DNA of 64,000 nucleotides, taken from Ascidiaceihabitans sp023955215. GTDB taxonomy: Bacteria; Pseudomonadota; Alphaproteobacteria; Rhodobacterales; Rhodobacteraceae. The translations under genes and the position numbers were made by a program. Of this stretch, positions 7,724-15,969 are shown piece after piece. Under the pieces are notes generated by a model, which searched no databases, had not been told where the DNA came from, and saw only the letters and a list, made by a program, of their open reading frames with translations. Within the stretch, counting starts at the first letter, position 1, and each line of letters opens with the position of its first letter. The DNA lies in the NCBI GenBank assembly GCA_943788345.1, contig CALSPX010000003.1, positions 16,021 through 80,020 on the forward strand, written 5' to 3'.

Positions 7724-8698
7724 ATGCCAAAGAAGTATCTCAATACCTCCAGTGTGAATGGAGAAGTTTGGAAAACCATCCACCTTGAGAGCCGTGCCAT
7801 GCACGATGATAACTGGCGGGCAGGGGTCTTCCTGCGCTCTAAATCCAACAATCAACGTGTATGGATCCAACACGTCAAAATAGAAGGTCACAAACGTGAA
7901 ATTCTGATTGGCGAGTTCCCAGACGTATCTATGGCTCAAGCTCGAAAATTAGCAGCTAAGAACAGAGAACTCGTAGAGACCGGCATCGACATTTTATCAA
8001 AGAAGCGTCACGACAATGACCGTCGGCTGCGTGATCAACTGCAGAATTTTTCTAAACACGATGACTTGTTTGACAATGCAATTGTCATGCAAACATCCGC
8101 CATTTCCTTCGACGAGCATCCCGAAAGTGCACCCGACGAAGAGCTATCCATCAATCAGGCAGTGCCCTTCATTTTCCGACGTGAGAAAAAACCGCAACTG
8201 CCATTGTTAGATCTGACCCCGTATGCGGTGCCCTCGAAAATAAACGAAAATGATGGCCAATGGGCAATGTCCAAGGCAGTCTTTGCAGCGCAAATAGAAG
8301 AAATTATCGCCCTCGAGAGACACTCTGATAATTATGAAACCTTAGACGCTCCAACGAGCTTGGAGTTCTTTAAGGCAGCCAAACGTTCTGGCAAGGCGGA
8401 TCGCAAAGCGGACGACGCAGGCCCAAACATCAAGGTGTTGTCAAAAGCTTTGATCCTGAACGCTATCTCCGCTGACCAAACAAACATCATCAGAGCAACC
8501 TTTGCCGACATGCTCGAGGACCACGGTCCCGAGGTTTTGGATGCTGCTTGCGCACAGGCGCTCGCTTTTGGCCGCAGCTCACTCACGTCAGTCGCTGCGA
8601 TTATATCGAACGAAACTGATGACACACCAGACTTTCAGCCAAACACAACCGACGCAATCACGCACACAAACATTCGTGGTGCAGGCTATTTTAACTAA
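7724..8698 (+). CDS. chimeric protein: integrase arm-type DNA-binding domain fused to IstA C-terminus
   Basis: The 324-residue frame starts at ATG 7724 (MPKKY); a TTG four codons earlier is less likely. Residues about 1-100 match the N-terminal arm-binding domain (DUF4102 type) of tyrosine integrases (WIQHVKIEGHKREILIGEFP, then SMAQARKLAAKNRELVETGI). About 105-245 is unrecognised. From about 247 the sequence matches the C-terminus of the IS21 transposase IstA (GPEVLDAACAQALAFG ... NIRGAGYFN). No tyrosine-recombinase or DDE catalytic domain is present. It lies 11 bp upstream of istB, the normal istA-istB spacing, so the 5' part of istA appears to have been replaced. The unbroken frame suggests either a recent fusion or a retained DNA-binding protein. 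A degraded integrase/IS21 scar is the alternative. Confidence 0.6.
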   Translation: MPKKYLNTSSVNGEVWKTIHLESRAMHDDNWRAGVFLRSKSNNQRVWIQHVKIEGHKREILIGEFPDVSMAQARKLAAKNRELVETGIDILSKKRHDNDRRLRDQLQNFSKHDDLFDNAIVMQTSAISFDEHPESAPDEELSINQAVPFIFRREKKPQLPLLDLTPYAVPSKINENDGQWAMSKAVFAAQIEEIIALERHSDNYETLDAPTSLEFFKAAKRSGKADRKADDAGPNIKVLSKALILNAISADQTNIIRATFADMLEDHGPEVLDAACAQALAFGRSSLTSVAAIISNETDDTPDFQPNTTDAITHTNIRGAGYFN

Positions 8699-8709
8699 AG
8701 GAAAATAAT

Positions 8710-10147
8710 ATGGACACCAATGCAGTTCTGGAAACCCTACAAACATTGAAACTTGAAGGTATGGCCGCCGCATTCGAAGAGATGCTTGCCAAGACCGGCA
8801 GCAGAAACGTTGACCCGGTTGAATGGATTAAGGTTATGGCAGCGAGCGAAGATAAAGCACGCGCTGAGCGCCGCTTCCAATCTTGTTTACGTGCAGCCAA
8901 ACTTCGCGACACCGAAGCAAAAATTGCAGACATCGACTATACAACTTTGCGTCAACTTGACCGGACTAAGTTCGAAGAATTGACAAAATGCGACTGGATT
9001 GCCGACCACAGTTCCGTTTTGACTACGGGACCTTGTGGCGTTGGGAAATCTTACCTGGCCTGTGCGCTTGGCCACGAAGCTTGCCATCAGGAAAAAACTG
9101 TCCTCTATTTTCGAATGCCCCGCCTGTTTCAAGAACTAGAAACAGCGCGAACTGCAGAAACATATGAGCGTTTGTTCAAAAAGATTACAAGCTTAAGAAA
9201 TACGGCGTTCGCTACTTTCTTAAACTGCTGACCATTCCGCACATCGGTAATTTTCAGTTTCGCAGCTCTTGCCGAGGCCGCCTGATCAACAATCGGTGCG
9301 GGATAGTCTTTTCCAAGTACAAATCGACTATCGTCAATAAGCGTTGGTTCATATTTCCATGGCTCATGAATGAACTCGCTCGGTATATTTTCCAACTCGG
9401 GGACCCACTTTCGAATAAACGTGCCCTTTGGATCATGCTCCATGGATTGTTTTATCGGATTATAGACACGCATCGCATTGATGCCTGTGACGCCAGATTG
9501 CATCTGCAGCTGGCTATAATGAATTCCGGGTTCATAATCTGTGAAAAGCCCCGCCAGATGATGCCCAGTCATCCGCCAATCAAGCCATAATTGATAGCTG
9601 GCAAAGCTGACCAGCATTGCCCGCATTCGAAAGGTGATCCATCCCTCAGCAGTTAAATTGCGCATGCAGGCATCAACGAAAGGGTAACCCGTTTGACCGT
9701 TCGCCCAAGCATGGAAATGAGCGTCGTTGTGTTCATCCAGGCGCAACCCTTCAAAGGCGGGGTGCATGCAGTGCGTTTCGATTTTTGGCTGATCTTCGAT
9801 CTTTTGAACGAAGTGGTAACGCCAAGCTTCGTGCAGACGTTTTGATCTTGGATGACTGGGGGCCAGACCTAATGACAGCCGGTCAAAGACGCGATTTAAT
9901 GGAAGTTGTCGACGCGAGATATGGCCGCAAAGCAACCATTATCACAAGTCAGCTTCCCGTCGAGAAATGGTATGATGTGATCGCAGATCCAACCTTTGCA
10001 GATGCAATCCTTGATCGCCTTGTTCATCGATCTCATCGTGTCCCGCTGGATGGCCCATCCATGCGTAAGGTGAACAGTACATTAAGCCCTCGCAAACCAA
10101 GTTTTGCCCGGATACTACAAGAACAACGTCACGCAACGGCGGGCTAG
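8710..10147 (+). pseudogene. istB: IS21 helper ATPase IstB, split by a foreign insertion
   Basis: IstB is the AAA+ ATPase that assists IS21 transposition. The N-terminal half starts at ATG 8710 (AAAGGA upstream) and contains Walker A (TTGPCGVGKSYLACALG), ending at about 9188 with TYERLFKKI. The C-terminal half resumes at about 9830 with RADVLILDDWG (Walker B) and ILDRLVHRSHRV, ending at TAG 10145-10147. Between them lies 641 bp of reversed photolyase sequence. Removing the insert leaves the halves one base out of frame. Each half alone lacks one nucleotide-binding motif, so the gene cannot make an active ATPase. Confidence 0.85.
9189..9829 (-). pseudogene. photolyase C-terminal (FAD-binding domain) fragment inserted in istB
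   Basis: The minus-strand reading is continuous for about 213 residues of the FAD-binding domain of a cryptochrome/photolyase-family protein: AWRYHFVQKIEDQP, TGYPFVDACMRNLTAEGW, TFRMRAMLVSFASYQLW, FTDYEPGIHYSQLQMQSG, then the C-terminal GQQFKKVANAVFLK. The N-terminal antenna domain and any start are missing, and the extreme C-terminus runs into istB sequence. Both breakpoints contain AAGCTT (9189-9194 and 9824-9829). The frame has not decayed, so the transfer is recent or an assembly artefact. It is not expected to yield a working photolyase. Confidence 0.85.
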
Positions 10148-10228
10148 CTCTTGCAATGGCAGTTCTACGACTCGAACGCATGTCAAAAAAATATATGTAA
10201 ATATCTAAAGATAATTCGATGTTTTTTT

Positions 10229-10265
10229 CGGCCAAATTAGTCAACGTAATCAACTGATTTGGCCG
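10229..10265. repeat. long hairpin after the istB remnant
   Basis: GGCCAAATTAGT (10230-10241) pairs with ACTGATTTGGCC (10253-10264) with one G-T mismatch around an 11-nt loop, preceded by a T7 tract. It lies 83 bp after the istB stop. It could be a terminator read on the minus strand (where A/T-rich sequence follows) or a relic of an element end; I cannot decide. Confidence 0.4.
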
Positions 10266-10434
10266 GTTATTTTGCGACCAGTCTTTCGTAAAACACTATA
10301 TGCAGGTACTTCTTGAGATCGCTTGTGAATGTGTTTCATGAAGGCAACTACTCTTGGCACTATCTTTTGCTAGTTATTAAAAAAGCTGTGGAAGATGTAC
10401 CTATGCTTTGAAGAGAATTCCAGCTAGGGCCACA

Positions 10435-10677
10435 ATGTCATACCATGCAGAAAACGGACACGAATTTGTTGGACTACGCGTTCGGTTCACAGGCGACATG
10501 CAGGTAGTCTACGATACGTTAGCTGGAAAGCGGACTATTCTAGGTATCAAAAGCAAAGCGACTAACCGTGGGGAAATTGATGAAGCACTTCGCGAAGGTA
10601 TCGCTTCTAAAAACGTATTTACCGGTTTGGTAAATGCATTAAGCTCGCGGTCAATCGAAGTTGAGTACGTTGACTAA
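10435..10677 (+). CDS. small hypothetical protein
   Basis: About 80 residues from ATG 10435 (AGGG 7 nt upstream); a TTG at 10408 would add nine residues and is less convincing. The product is soluble, with alternating beta-like and helical segments (FVGLRVRFTGDMQVVYDTL, then RGEIDEALREGIASKN). It has no signal peptide or membrane segment and no recognised family. It stands alone in an accessory, AT-rich stretch after the IS21 remnant. The mixed acidic/basic composition and ordered pattern look protein-like, but whether it is expressed is uncertain. Confidence 0.45.
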   Translation: MSYHAENGHEFVGLRVRFTGDMQVVYDTLAGKRTILGIKSKATNRGEIDEALREGIASKNVFTGLVNALSSRSIEVEYVD

Positions 10678-10913
10678 CGTCGCTCCAAACATCCAATTTC
10701 CGAAATACCATTCAGTCACAATCCCCCAAAATTAAGGGGAAATCGGTGCCCTATATTTAAAGTAAACTCCTACTGTAAGTATTTTGACAATCGAAATTTG
10801 ACGATGACATACTTAAGATAAGACAGCATCTTCGGATGATTCCGTCGCCACAAAGAGAGCGCGATAAGAGTTGTCAAATTTGTTAATATTTTCCCACTAT
10901 CAAAGGAAAATAC

Positions 10914-11150
10914 ATGCAACGCGGCTTTTCGATGAATTCAGAAAACTCCTTGAAGAATTCCAAAACACGATACCCAGAAATGGTGTTCGTCGATAACCAT
11001 TACCCACAAGCAGAAGAAACAATCGCCCTTAGCCGCAGGCATACACTCCCCAAGTTTTTCCTCAAGTTCGTTTCATCGGGTTGGCCATCTGGCAATTCGT
11101 TGTCTCGGCGATATGCGGATAGACCACAGAACTGGTTTAGCTCTCGTTAG
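10914..11150 (+). CDS. small hypothetical protein, doubtful
   Basis: A 78-codon frame starts at ATG 10914 with AAAGGAAAA upstream, a good ribosome site. The composition is Ser/Asn/Arg-rich (MNSENSLKNSKTRYPEM, then WPSGNSLSRRYADRPQNWF) without an obvious fold, signal or membrane segment. No family is recognised. It may be a short lineage-specific gene or a chance frame with a fortuitous start site; flanking sequence on both sides is AT-rich and non-coding in appearance. Confidence 0.3.
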   Translation: MQRGFSMNSENSLKNSKTRYPEMVFVDNHYPQAEETIALSRRHTLPKFFLKFVSSGWPSGNSLSRRYADRPQNWFSSR

Positions 11151-11267
11151 GGCTTCTCCCCGTTTAACACAAAGCTGAATAGAAATTCTAAATACCTAAC
11201 CTGAAATACAGGCCTTTCTGGGCAAGTGTCATCAGGTGATAGTTTATAAATATAGATAGGAAACCAA

Positions 11268-11894
11268 ATGTTTTATAAGGACGAGCGTATTGCTGTCTTC
11301 ATCGATGGTAAGAGTCTATTTTCTTGCTCTAAGGGCTTGGGTTTTGACATCGATTTTAAATTGATGCGTCAAGAATTTGCTCGCCGCGGTAAGTTAACAA
11401 AATTATCTTACTTCACGACAATTTTAGACAACGATGAATTTTCATCTGTAAGGCCTTTGGTCGACTGGCTGAGCTACAATGGCTACAATACGGTTGCCAA
11501 GCCGGCTAAGGAATTTACTGATCACACAGGTCGTCGGAAAGTCAAAGGGAATACAATTGTTGAGATGGCAGTTGCCGTTCTAGATATTGCCGCTCATGTC
11601 GACCACATCGTAATTGTTTCCGGCGACGGTGACTTCAAGTCACTTGTTGAAAGCGTCCAAAGGCGCGGCGTTCGTGTCTCAGTCGTATCATCAATTCGGG
11701 TACAGCCTCCGATGCTGGCCGACGAATTACGGCGCCAAGCTGACAATTTCATTGAGCTGGATGACTTGCGTACGACTATAGGCAAGCCAGTAACCGGAAC
11801 CACAAATAGTCAAAAAATTGATGAGGCGATATTTGTGCAAAAGGGACCAGAGCCGACGTCCGCTAATGATATTGTGGATGCACGGACACAATAA
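11268..11894 (+). CDS. NYN-domain (LabA/DUF88-like) putative RNase
   Basis: This 208-residue protein starts at ATG 11268 with AGGAAA 8 nt upstream. The NYN/PIN-like core has the acidic metal-binding set: Asp13 in AVFIDGKSL, Asp106 in VEMAVAVLDIAAH, and Asp120/Asp122 in IVSGDGDFKSLV, followed by VQRRGVRVSVVSS. NYN proteins are metal-dependent nucleases acting on RNA or orphan PIN-like proteins. The last about 40 residues are low-complexity. It is a single gene with its own terminator, between orphan ORFs. The target is unknown. A defence or toxin role has been proposed for some relatives, but nothing here links it to a partner. Confidence 0.82.
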   Translation: MFYKDERIAVFIDGKSLFSCSKGLGFDIDFKLMRQEFARRGKLTKLSYFTTILDNDEFSSVRPLVDWLSYNGYNTVAKPAKEFTDHTGRRKVKGNTIVEMAVAVLDIAAHVDHIVIVSGDGDFKSLVESVQRRGVRVSVVSSIRVQPPMLADELRRQADNFIELDDLRTTIGKPVTGTTNSQKIDEAIFVQKGPEPTSANDIVDARTQ

Positions 11895-11925
11895 TACGTT
11901 GCACCGACATCGTTGTAAGAAAAAC

Positions 11926-11952
11926 AAAGGGTCAGATTTTATCTGACCCTTT
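11926..11952 (+). terminator. intrinsic terminator after the NYN gene
   Basis: A perfect 12-bp stem AAAGGGTCAGAT / ATCTGACCCTTT with a TTT loop lies 32 bp after the stop. The A and T flanks make it potentially bidirectional, though the next gene on the minus strand ends 94 bp further on. Confidence 0.8.
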
Positions 11953-12045
11953 ATTGTTTCAGCTTCTTAAAACTAGTTGATCTCGAGAGGGGGCTTCAAA
12001 GGTCGCTCCGCCAAAGACTTTAGAGAAATATACATAAGCTAGGTA

Positions 12046-13708
12046 TTACCGGGCCGTTATCTGCATTACTTCATATGGATTAAGGTTAATTTCGATCAGC
12101 GATGAATCGAAGTTATAGTCAGTTAAAACCGCACAGGTATCGTGCTCATTCAAGTGATAGTTTTCACCGTCAATTGAAACGGATTGTGTTTCCGTCACCG
12201 ACTGCAAGGCAGAAGAGTATATCAGACCATTGGAGGTTGCTTGATCATATCCGACCTTTACACCTTGAGCCTCATTAAATTTTGGCAACAAATCGTTGAG
12301 GTCTATGATAATCGTTTCCGGTGTCTCTGAATTGTTGCCGATATAAACAACAAATTCATCGTCTTTCTCAAAGGCAGCGAGTTCCATATCGTTCTCGACA
12401 CTTTCCAGATCAAGTTGGATTAGCTCCATACCTGGCAGGCTTTTGGACATTAGGTCGAACATCGCGCCGCGTACTGTGTGTACCACACGCCCCTCATCAT
12501 CGGTTTCAATCGTACCTGCGCCTAGGGGGCCGCCAAGGTCGTTCGCAGTGTTGTGTATAATAGGCCAAACAGCCCCTTGAACCACATCCATCTCAACCAT
12601 ATTTTCGACCATTTCAACAAGAACACCCATGCTCTTAACGCCGTTGTTCTCGATGTTTGAAGCCTTGATATTCCACTCGGTAATGTGAAGATCTAAGTCA
12701 CGATCTAAGGTTTTCTTCCCAGATGGCTAAATCTAGATTGATATAGTTCACTTCAGCTGAGGAATCTGTGAACGGTGCTGCCGCCTCGTTCCAATAGTAG
12801 TGCTCGACAACTCCACCAATTGCCTCTCTGGCTTCGTCATCAAGTTGTGCAAGAATAGCTTCGTTCGCACCTGTCAGGCGTGCTCTGAATCCCCGATCGT
12901 CCACACTTGAATTGTATTCAGATTCCGAAAAAGGTGACGCCATCTGCACCAAGATGTCTGCATCTTCTGCGTCCGCAGCAACAATGCCATTTTGCAACGC
13001 TTTAATCGCTATATTAGCTTTGGAACCGTATTCAGTTTCATCCATCAACGCCCAGTATTCGTTACCCACTTCAAATGCGGTAACAACGTCACCGTATTCA
13101 TTCATTACGATCTCGGCCCACTCTTCCAGACGTTCACCGTAAACTTCGACATCTATTTGTGCTGTTGGGATCGTAAGGGTTACATTTCTACCATCGGCAG
13201 CATCTAAAAACGTGGTTAGTTCTGGACGTAATTCTCCGTCTTCAGTCAAACGAGTAATGTCAAAGCCATCCCACCCGTTGAGGCCTCCATTTTTGGGTTC
13301 TGCTTCACCGGCGGGGAAGCGAAGACCTTCGATCTCAAAGGTTTCAAGTGCGCGCTCAAAGTCATCAGTCAGTTCACCATCATTTGTGTGAATGGTGTAG
13401 ACTGCATTCGTACCGAACAACCCATCAGATACAAATTGATCAGTTCTTTCAAAGGTCTGTTCTTCCTCAACAGTGTTTTCAGACTCAACAAAGGTTTCAT
13501 TCTCGAACACACTTGGCTCATTAAATGTTTCCAACGAAAAGGCTGCAAATGGGCTGGGGTCGTTTGCCACAACCTGTGGTAAAATATTCTCTTCGGTATC
13601 AGGATTTTCCGCTGGAATGTCGGATGTATCTTCTTCTTGTATTTCATCTTCACCGAAACCGCCAAGCAGTCCGAGAAGGCCTGGGACTAGTAGCAAAAAA
13701 GCCAACAT
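12046..13708 (-). pseudogene. clan-A-like glycoside hydrolase, frameshifted
   Basis: From ATG 13708 the frame encodes a hydrophobic N-terminus (AFLLLVPGLLGLLGG), an acidic Glu/Asp/Pro/Thr-rich linker to about residue 110, then a TIM-barrel-like domain with FEVGNEYW, the acid/base Asn-Glu signature of clan A glycosidases. It stops at 12698. The next frame continues with LDLHITEWNIKA (putative nucleophile Glu, codon 12676-12678) and about 210 more residues to 12046, ending in a small beta domain. Dropping one A from the A4 run at 12711-12714 restores a protein of about 550 residues. As written, the first product lacks the nucleophile. It resembles arabinofuranosidase/GH39-51-type enzymes; the substrate is unknown. 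Decay, sequence error or programmed slippage are all possible. Confidence 0.65.
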
Positions 13709-14615
13709 AATAAAAACTCCTAAAACAACTACAAAAAAATTTGCTAGGACGAACTTCTGTTCGCCGATGTCTTAGGGTTTTCACGAGGCGTGCCACGTGC
13801 ATTTGGACCTGTCAAAAGATAGGAAAATTTTACAAAATTACGCCACAAATCTAAATTGATACTACAAATCTGGGGTCTGTCCGGCTCACCGACTTATTCA
13901 CTCAGCATCTAAGCGGCAAACAAATGGGGGCTCATGAAAAGTCAAAGTTTGGTCTTGTCACCTTTTTGACGAGGTCATGAATTTTGAACTCACTGCGACA
14001 ATACAGAAAAATCAAAGACGTTCTGCGATCCAGTTTATAGGCTGAATATTTTTGAGGATGACTGATATTCCGGCATGGCATCAGAATGGCTAACGTGGGG
14101 TTTTGAGGGCCAAAGGCCGCTTGGACTGAGTTGGGGGCTTATAAGGTTTGTTGGATTGCTTTGCCCCAACACTGAGGTTGCGCGCCAAGGTCCTGAGACA
14201 CGAACGCCAATCCACTGTTGGAGGGTCCGTGATTTCGAGCCATGGAAATTTGTTCAGGACATAACTTCAGGCGGGGCATGTGGTGTTTGCGAATATGCCT
14301 TCGGGACATCCGTAGCGCAATGTGGGTACTTCAAGTGCGCGAAAATCATGCAACAAATTCATGGATGCTAAAATTTTTAGCACCTTGACCGATTCAACCC
14401 TCGTATTTCAGCGGATCACTTCACCTCATAGGCAAGTTGTTAAAAGGTTCACGTGTCCCAAACGGGAAATTCGATGCCACGCGAGGGTGCAATCCTGGCA
14501 GATAACGACCCCCGCATGGCTGCAACAATAAGCTGCGTAAACCGCATATCATTCTGCTTCAGGCTTGCCTAGCAGGTCGAGCGGTTAGCGTGGCAATAAT
14601 TAGGGGGTTTATCCT
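13709..14615. other. 907-bp gap upstream of urtA without a convincing gene
   Basis: Short open frames here have atypical composition and no good start, and I accept none of them. The half near urtA contains TGCCACGC (14475-14482) and its exact complement GCGTGGCA (14588-14595), 106 nt apart, the second 21 nt before the urtA start. This hints at a folded leader. I looked for a sigma-54 -24/-12 promoter (TGGCAC-N5-TTGC) and for a ykkC/guanidine riboswitch and saw neither clearly. Confidence 0.4.
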
Positions 14616-15905
14616 ATGTCTATTCGTTCCACTCTGCTTTCCACTCTCTCTGCTGGCGTTTTGTCTGTCGCTGGTTCCGCTGCTTTGGCTGAATGTGCCG
14701 CTCCAATTAAAGTTGGTGTTCTGCACTCTTTGTCAGGCTCTATGGCGATTTCCGAAACCACACTAAAAGACGCAATGTTGATGCTGATCGAACAGCAAAA
14801 CGCTAAAGGCGGTTTGCTTGGCTGTGAATTGGAAGCCGTTGTTGTTGATCCTGCATCCGACTGGCCTTTGTTCGCGGAAAAAGCCCGCGAGCTTTTGACT
14901 GTTAACGAAGTAGACGTCATCTTTGGCAACTGGACATCCGTGTCACGTAAATCTGTTTTGCCTGTGATCGAAGAGCTGAACGGCTTGTTGTTCTACCCTG
15001 TTCAGTATGAAGGCGAAGAGTCTTCTAAAAACGTATTCTACACGGGTGCTGCGCCAAATCAGCAAGCTATTCCTGCGACGGACTACTTCCTAGAAGAGCT
15101 TGGCGTTGAGAAATTCGCATTGCTTGGCACGGATTATGTTTACCCGCGTACAACCAACAATATTCTTGAATCCTACCTCAAGGACAAAGGCATTGCTGCT
15201 GAAGACATTTTTGTAAACTACACACCATTTGGCCAGTCCGACTGGGCGACAATTGTTGCTGACGTGGTAGCACTGGGCGAAGATGGCAAGCAGGTTGGCG
15301 TGATCTCTACAATCAACGGCGACGCAAACATTGGCTTCTACAAAGAATTGGCAGCTGCTGGTATCTCTGCGGATGACATTCCAGTTGTTGCATTCTCTGT
15401 GGGTGAAGAAGAGTTGTCCGGCTTGGACACATCCAACCTTGTGGGTCACTTGGCGGCTTGGAACTACTTCCAATCTGCAGAATCTGACGCCAACACAGAT
15501 TTCATTGCTGCATGGAAAGCCTTTGCTGGTGAAGAGCGCGTAACAAACGACCCAATGGAAGCACACTTTATCGGCTTCAACATGTGGGTGAACGCGGCGA
15601 CTGAAGCGGGCACAACTGATGTGGATGCAGTGCGCACAGCCATGTACGGCCAAGAGTATCCGAACCTAACGGGCGGTACCGCTGTGATGTTGCCAAACCA
15701 CCACTTGGCGAAACCGGTGTTGATCGGTGAAATCCAAGCGGACGGTCAATTCGACATCATCAGCCAAACTTCTGAAGTTCCAGGTGATGCATGGACTGAC
15801 TTCTTGCCAGCATCAGCGGTTCTTAAGTCTGATTGGAAAGAATTGGGTTGCGGCATGTACAACGTCGAAACTGAAACATGTGTTCAGCTGACATCTAACT
15901 ACTAA
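14616..15905 (+). CDS. urtA: urea ABC transporter substrate-binding protein
   Basis: UrtA is the periplasmic receptor that delivers urea to UrtBC. The 429-residue protein has a cleavable signal peptide (LLSTLSAGVLSVAGSAALA) followed by the peripheral-binding fold: IKVGVLHSLSGSMAISE, VDVIFGNWTSVSRKSVLP, LLFYPVQYEGEE, and KFALLGTDYVYPRTTN. These are characteristic of UrtA rather than of amino-acid receptors. The length is normal. A GGGGG tract about 10 nt upstream supports ATG 14616. It is first in urtABCDE; a hairpin between urtA and urtB would allow more receptor than permease to be made. Such operons are usually nitrogen-controlled, but no operator is visible. Confidence 0.97.
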   Translation: MSIRSTLLSTLSAGVLSVAGSAALAECAAPIKVGVLHSLSGSMAISETTLKDAMLMLIEQQNAKGGLLGCELEAVVVDPASDWPLFAEKARELLTVNEVDVIFGNWTSVSRKSVLPVIEELNGLLFYPVQYEGEESSKNVFYTGAAPNQQAIPATDYFLEELGVEKFALLGTDYVYPRTTNNILESYLKDKGIAAEDIFVNYTPFGQSDWATIVADVVALGEDGKQVGVISTINGDANIGFYKELAAAGISADDIPVVAFSVGEEELSGLDTSNLVGHLAAWNYFQSAESDANTDFIAAWKAFAGEERVTNDPMEAHFIGFNMWVNAATEAGTTDVDAVRTAMYGQEYPNLTGGTAVMLPNHHLAKPVLIGEIQADGQFDIISQTSEVPGDAWTDFLPASAVLKSDWKELGCGMYNVETETCVQLTSNY

Positions 15906-15914
15906 TCACTTCTT

Positions 15915-15944
15915 ACAGGCGCGCGAGGAAATTTGCGCGCCTGT
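15915..15944 (+). terminator. hairpin between urtA and urtB (attenuator or mRNA stabiliser)
   Basis: ACAGGCGCGC (15915-15924) pairs perfectly with GCGCGCCTGT (15935-15944) around a 10-nt loop, followed by TTTCC. The GC-rich 10-bp stem with only a short T tract should terminate partially, or protect the 3' end of urtA mRNA. That would raise receptor levels over the membrane subunits. Confidence 0.7.
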
Positions 15945-15969
15945 TTTCCTACCTATTGAAAGAATAGAT

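Noticed and set aside
14075..14371. 98-codon plus-strand frame upstream of urtA
   Set aside because: It is Trp/Cys-rich without fold pattern, has no ribosome site and no recognisable family; treated as non-coding gap.
13709..14615. Sigma-54 promoter or guanidine (ykkC) riboswitch for the urea transporter
   Set aside because: No TGGCAC-N5-TTGC pair and no clear ykkC conserved blocks could be found by reading.
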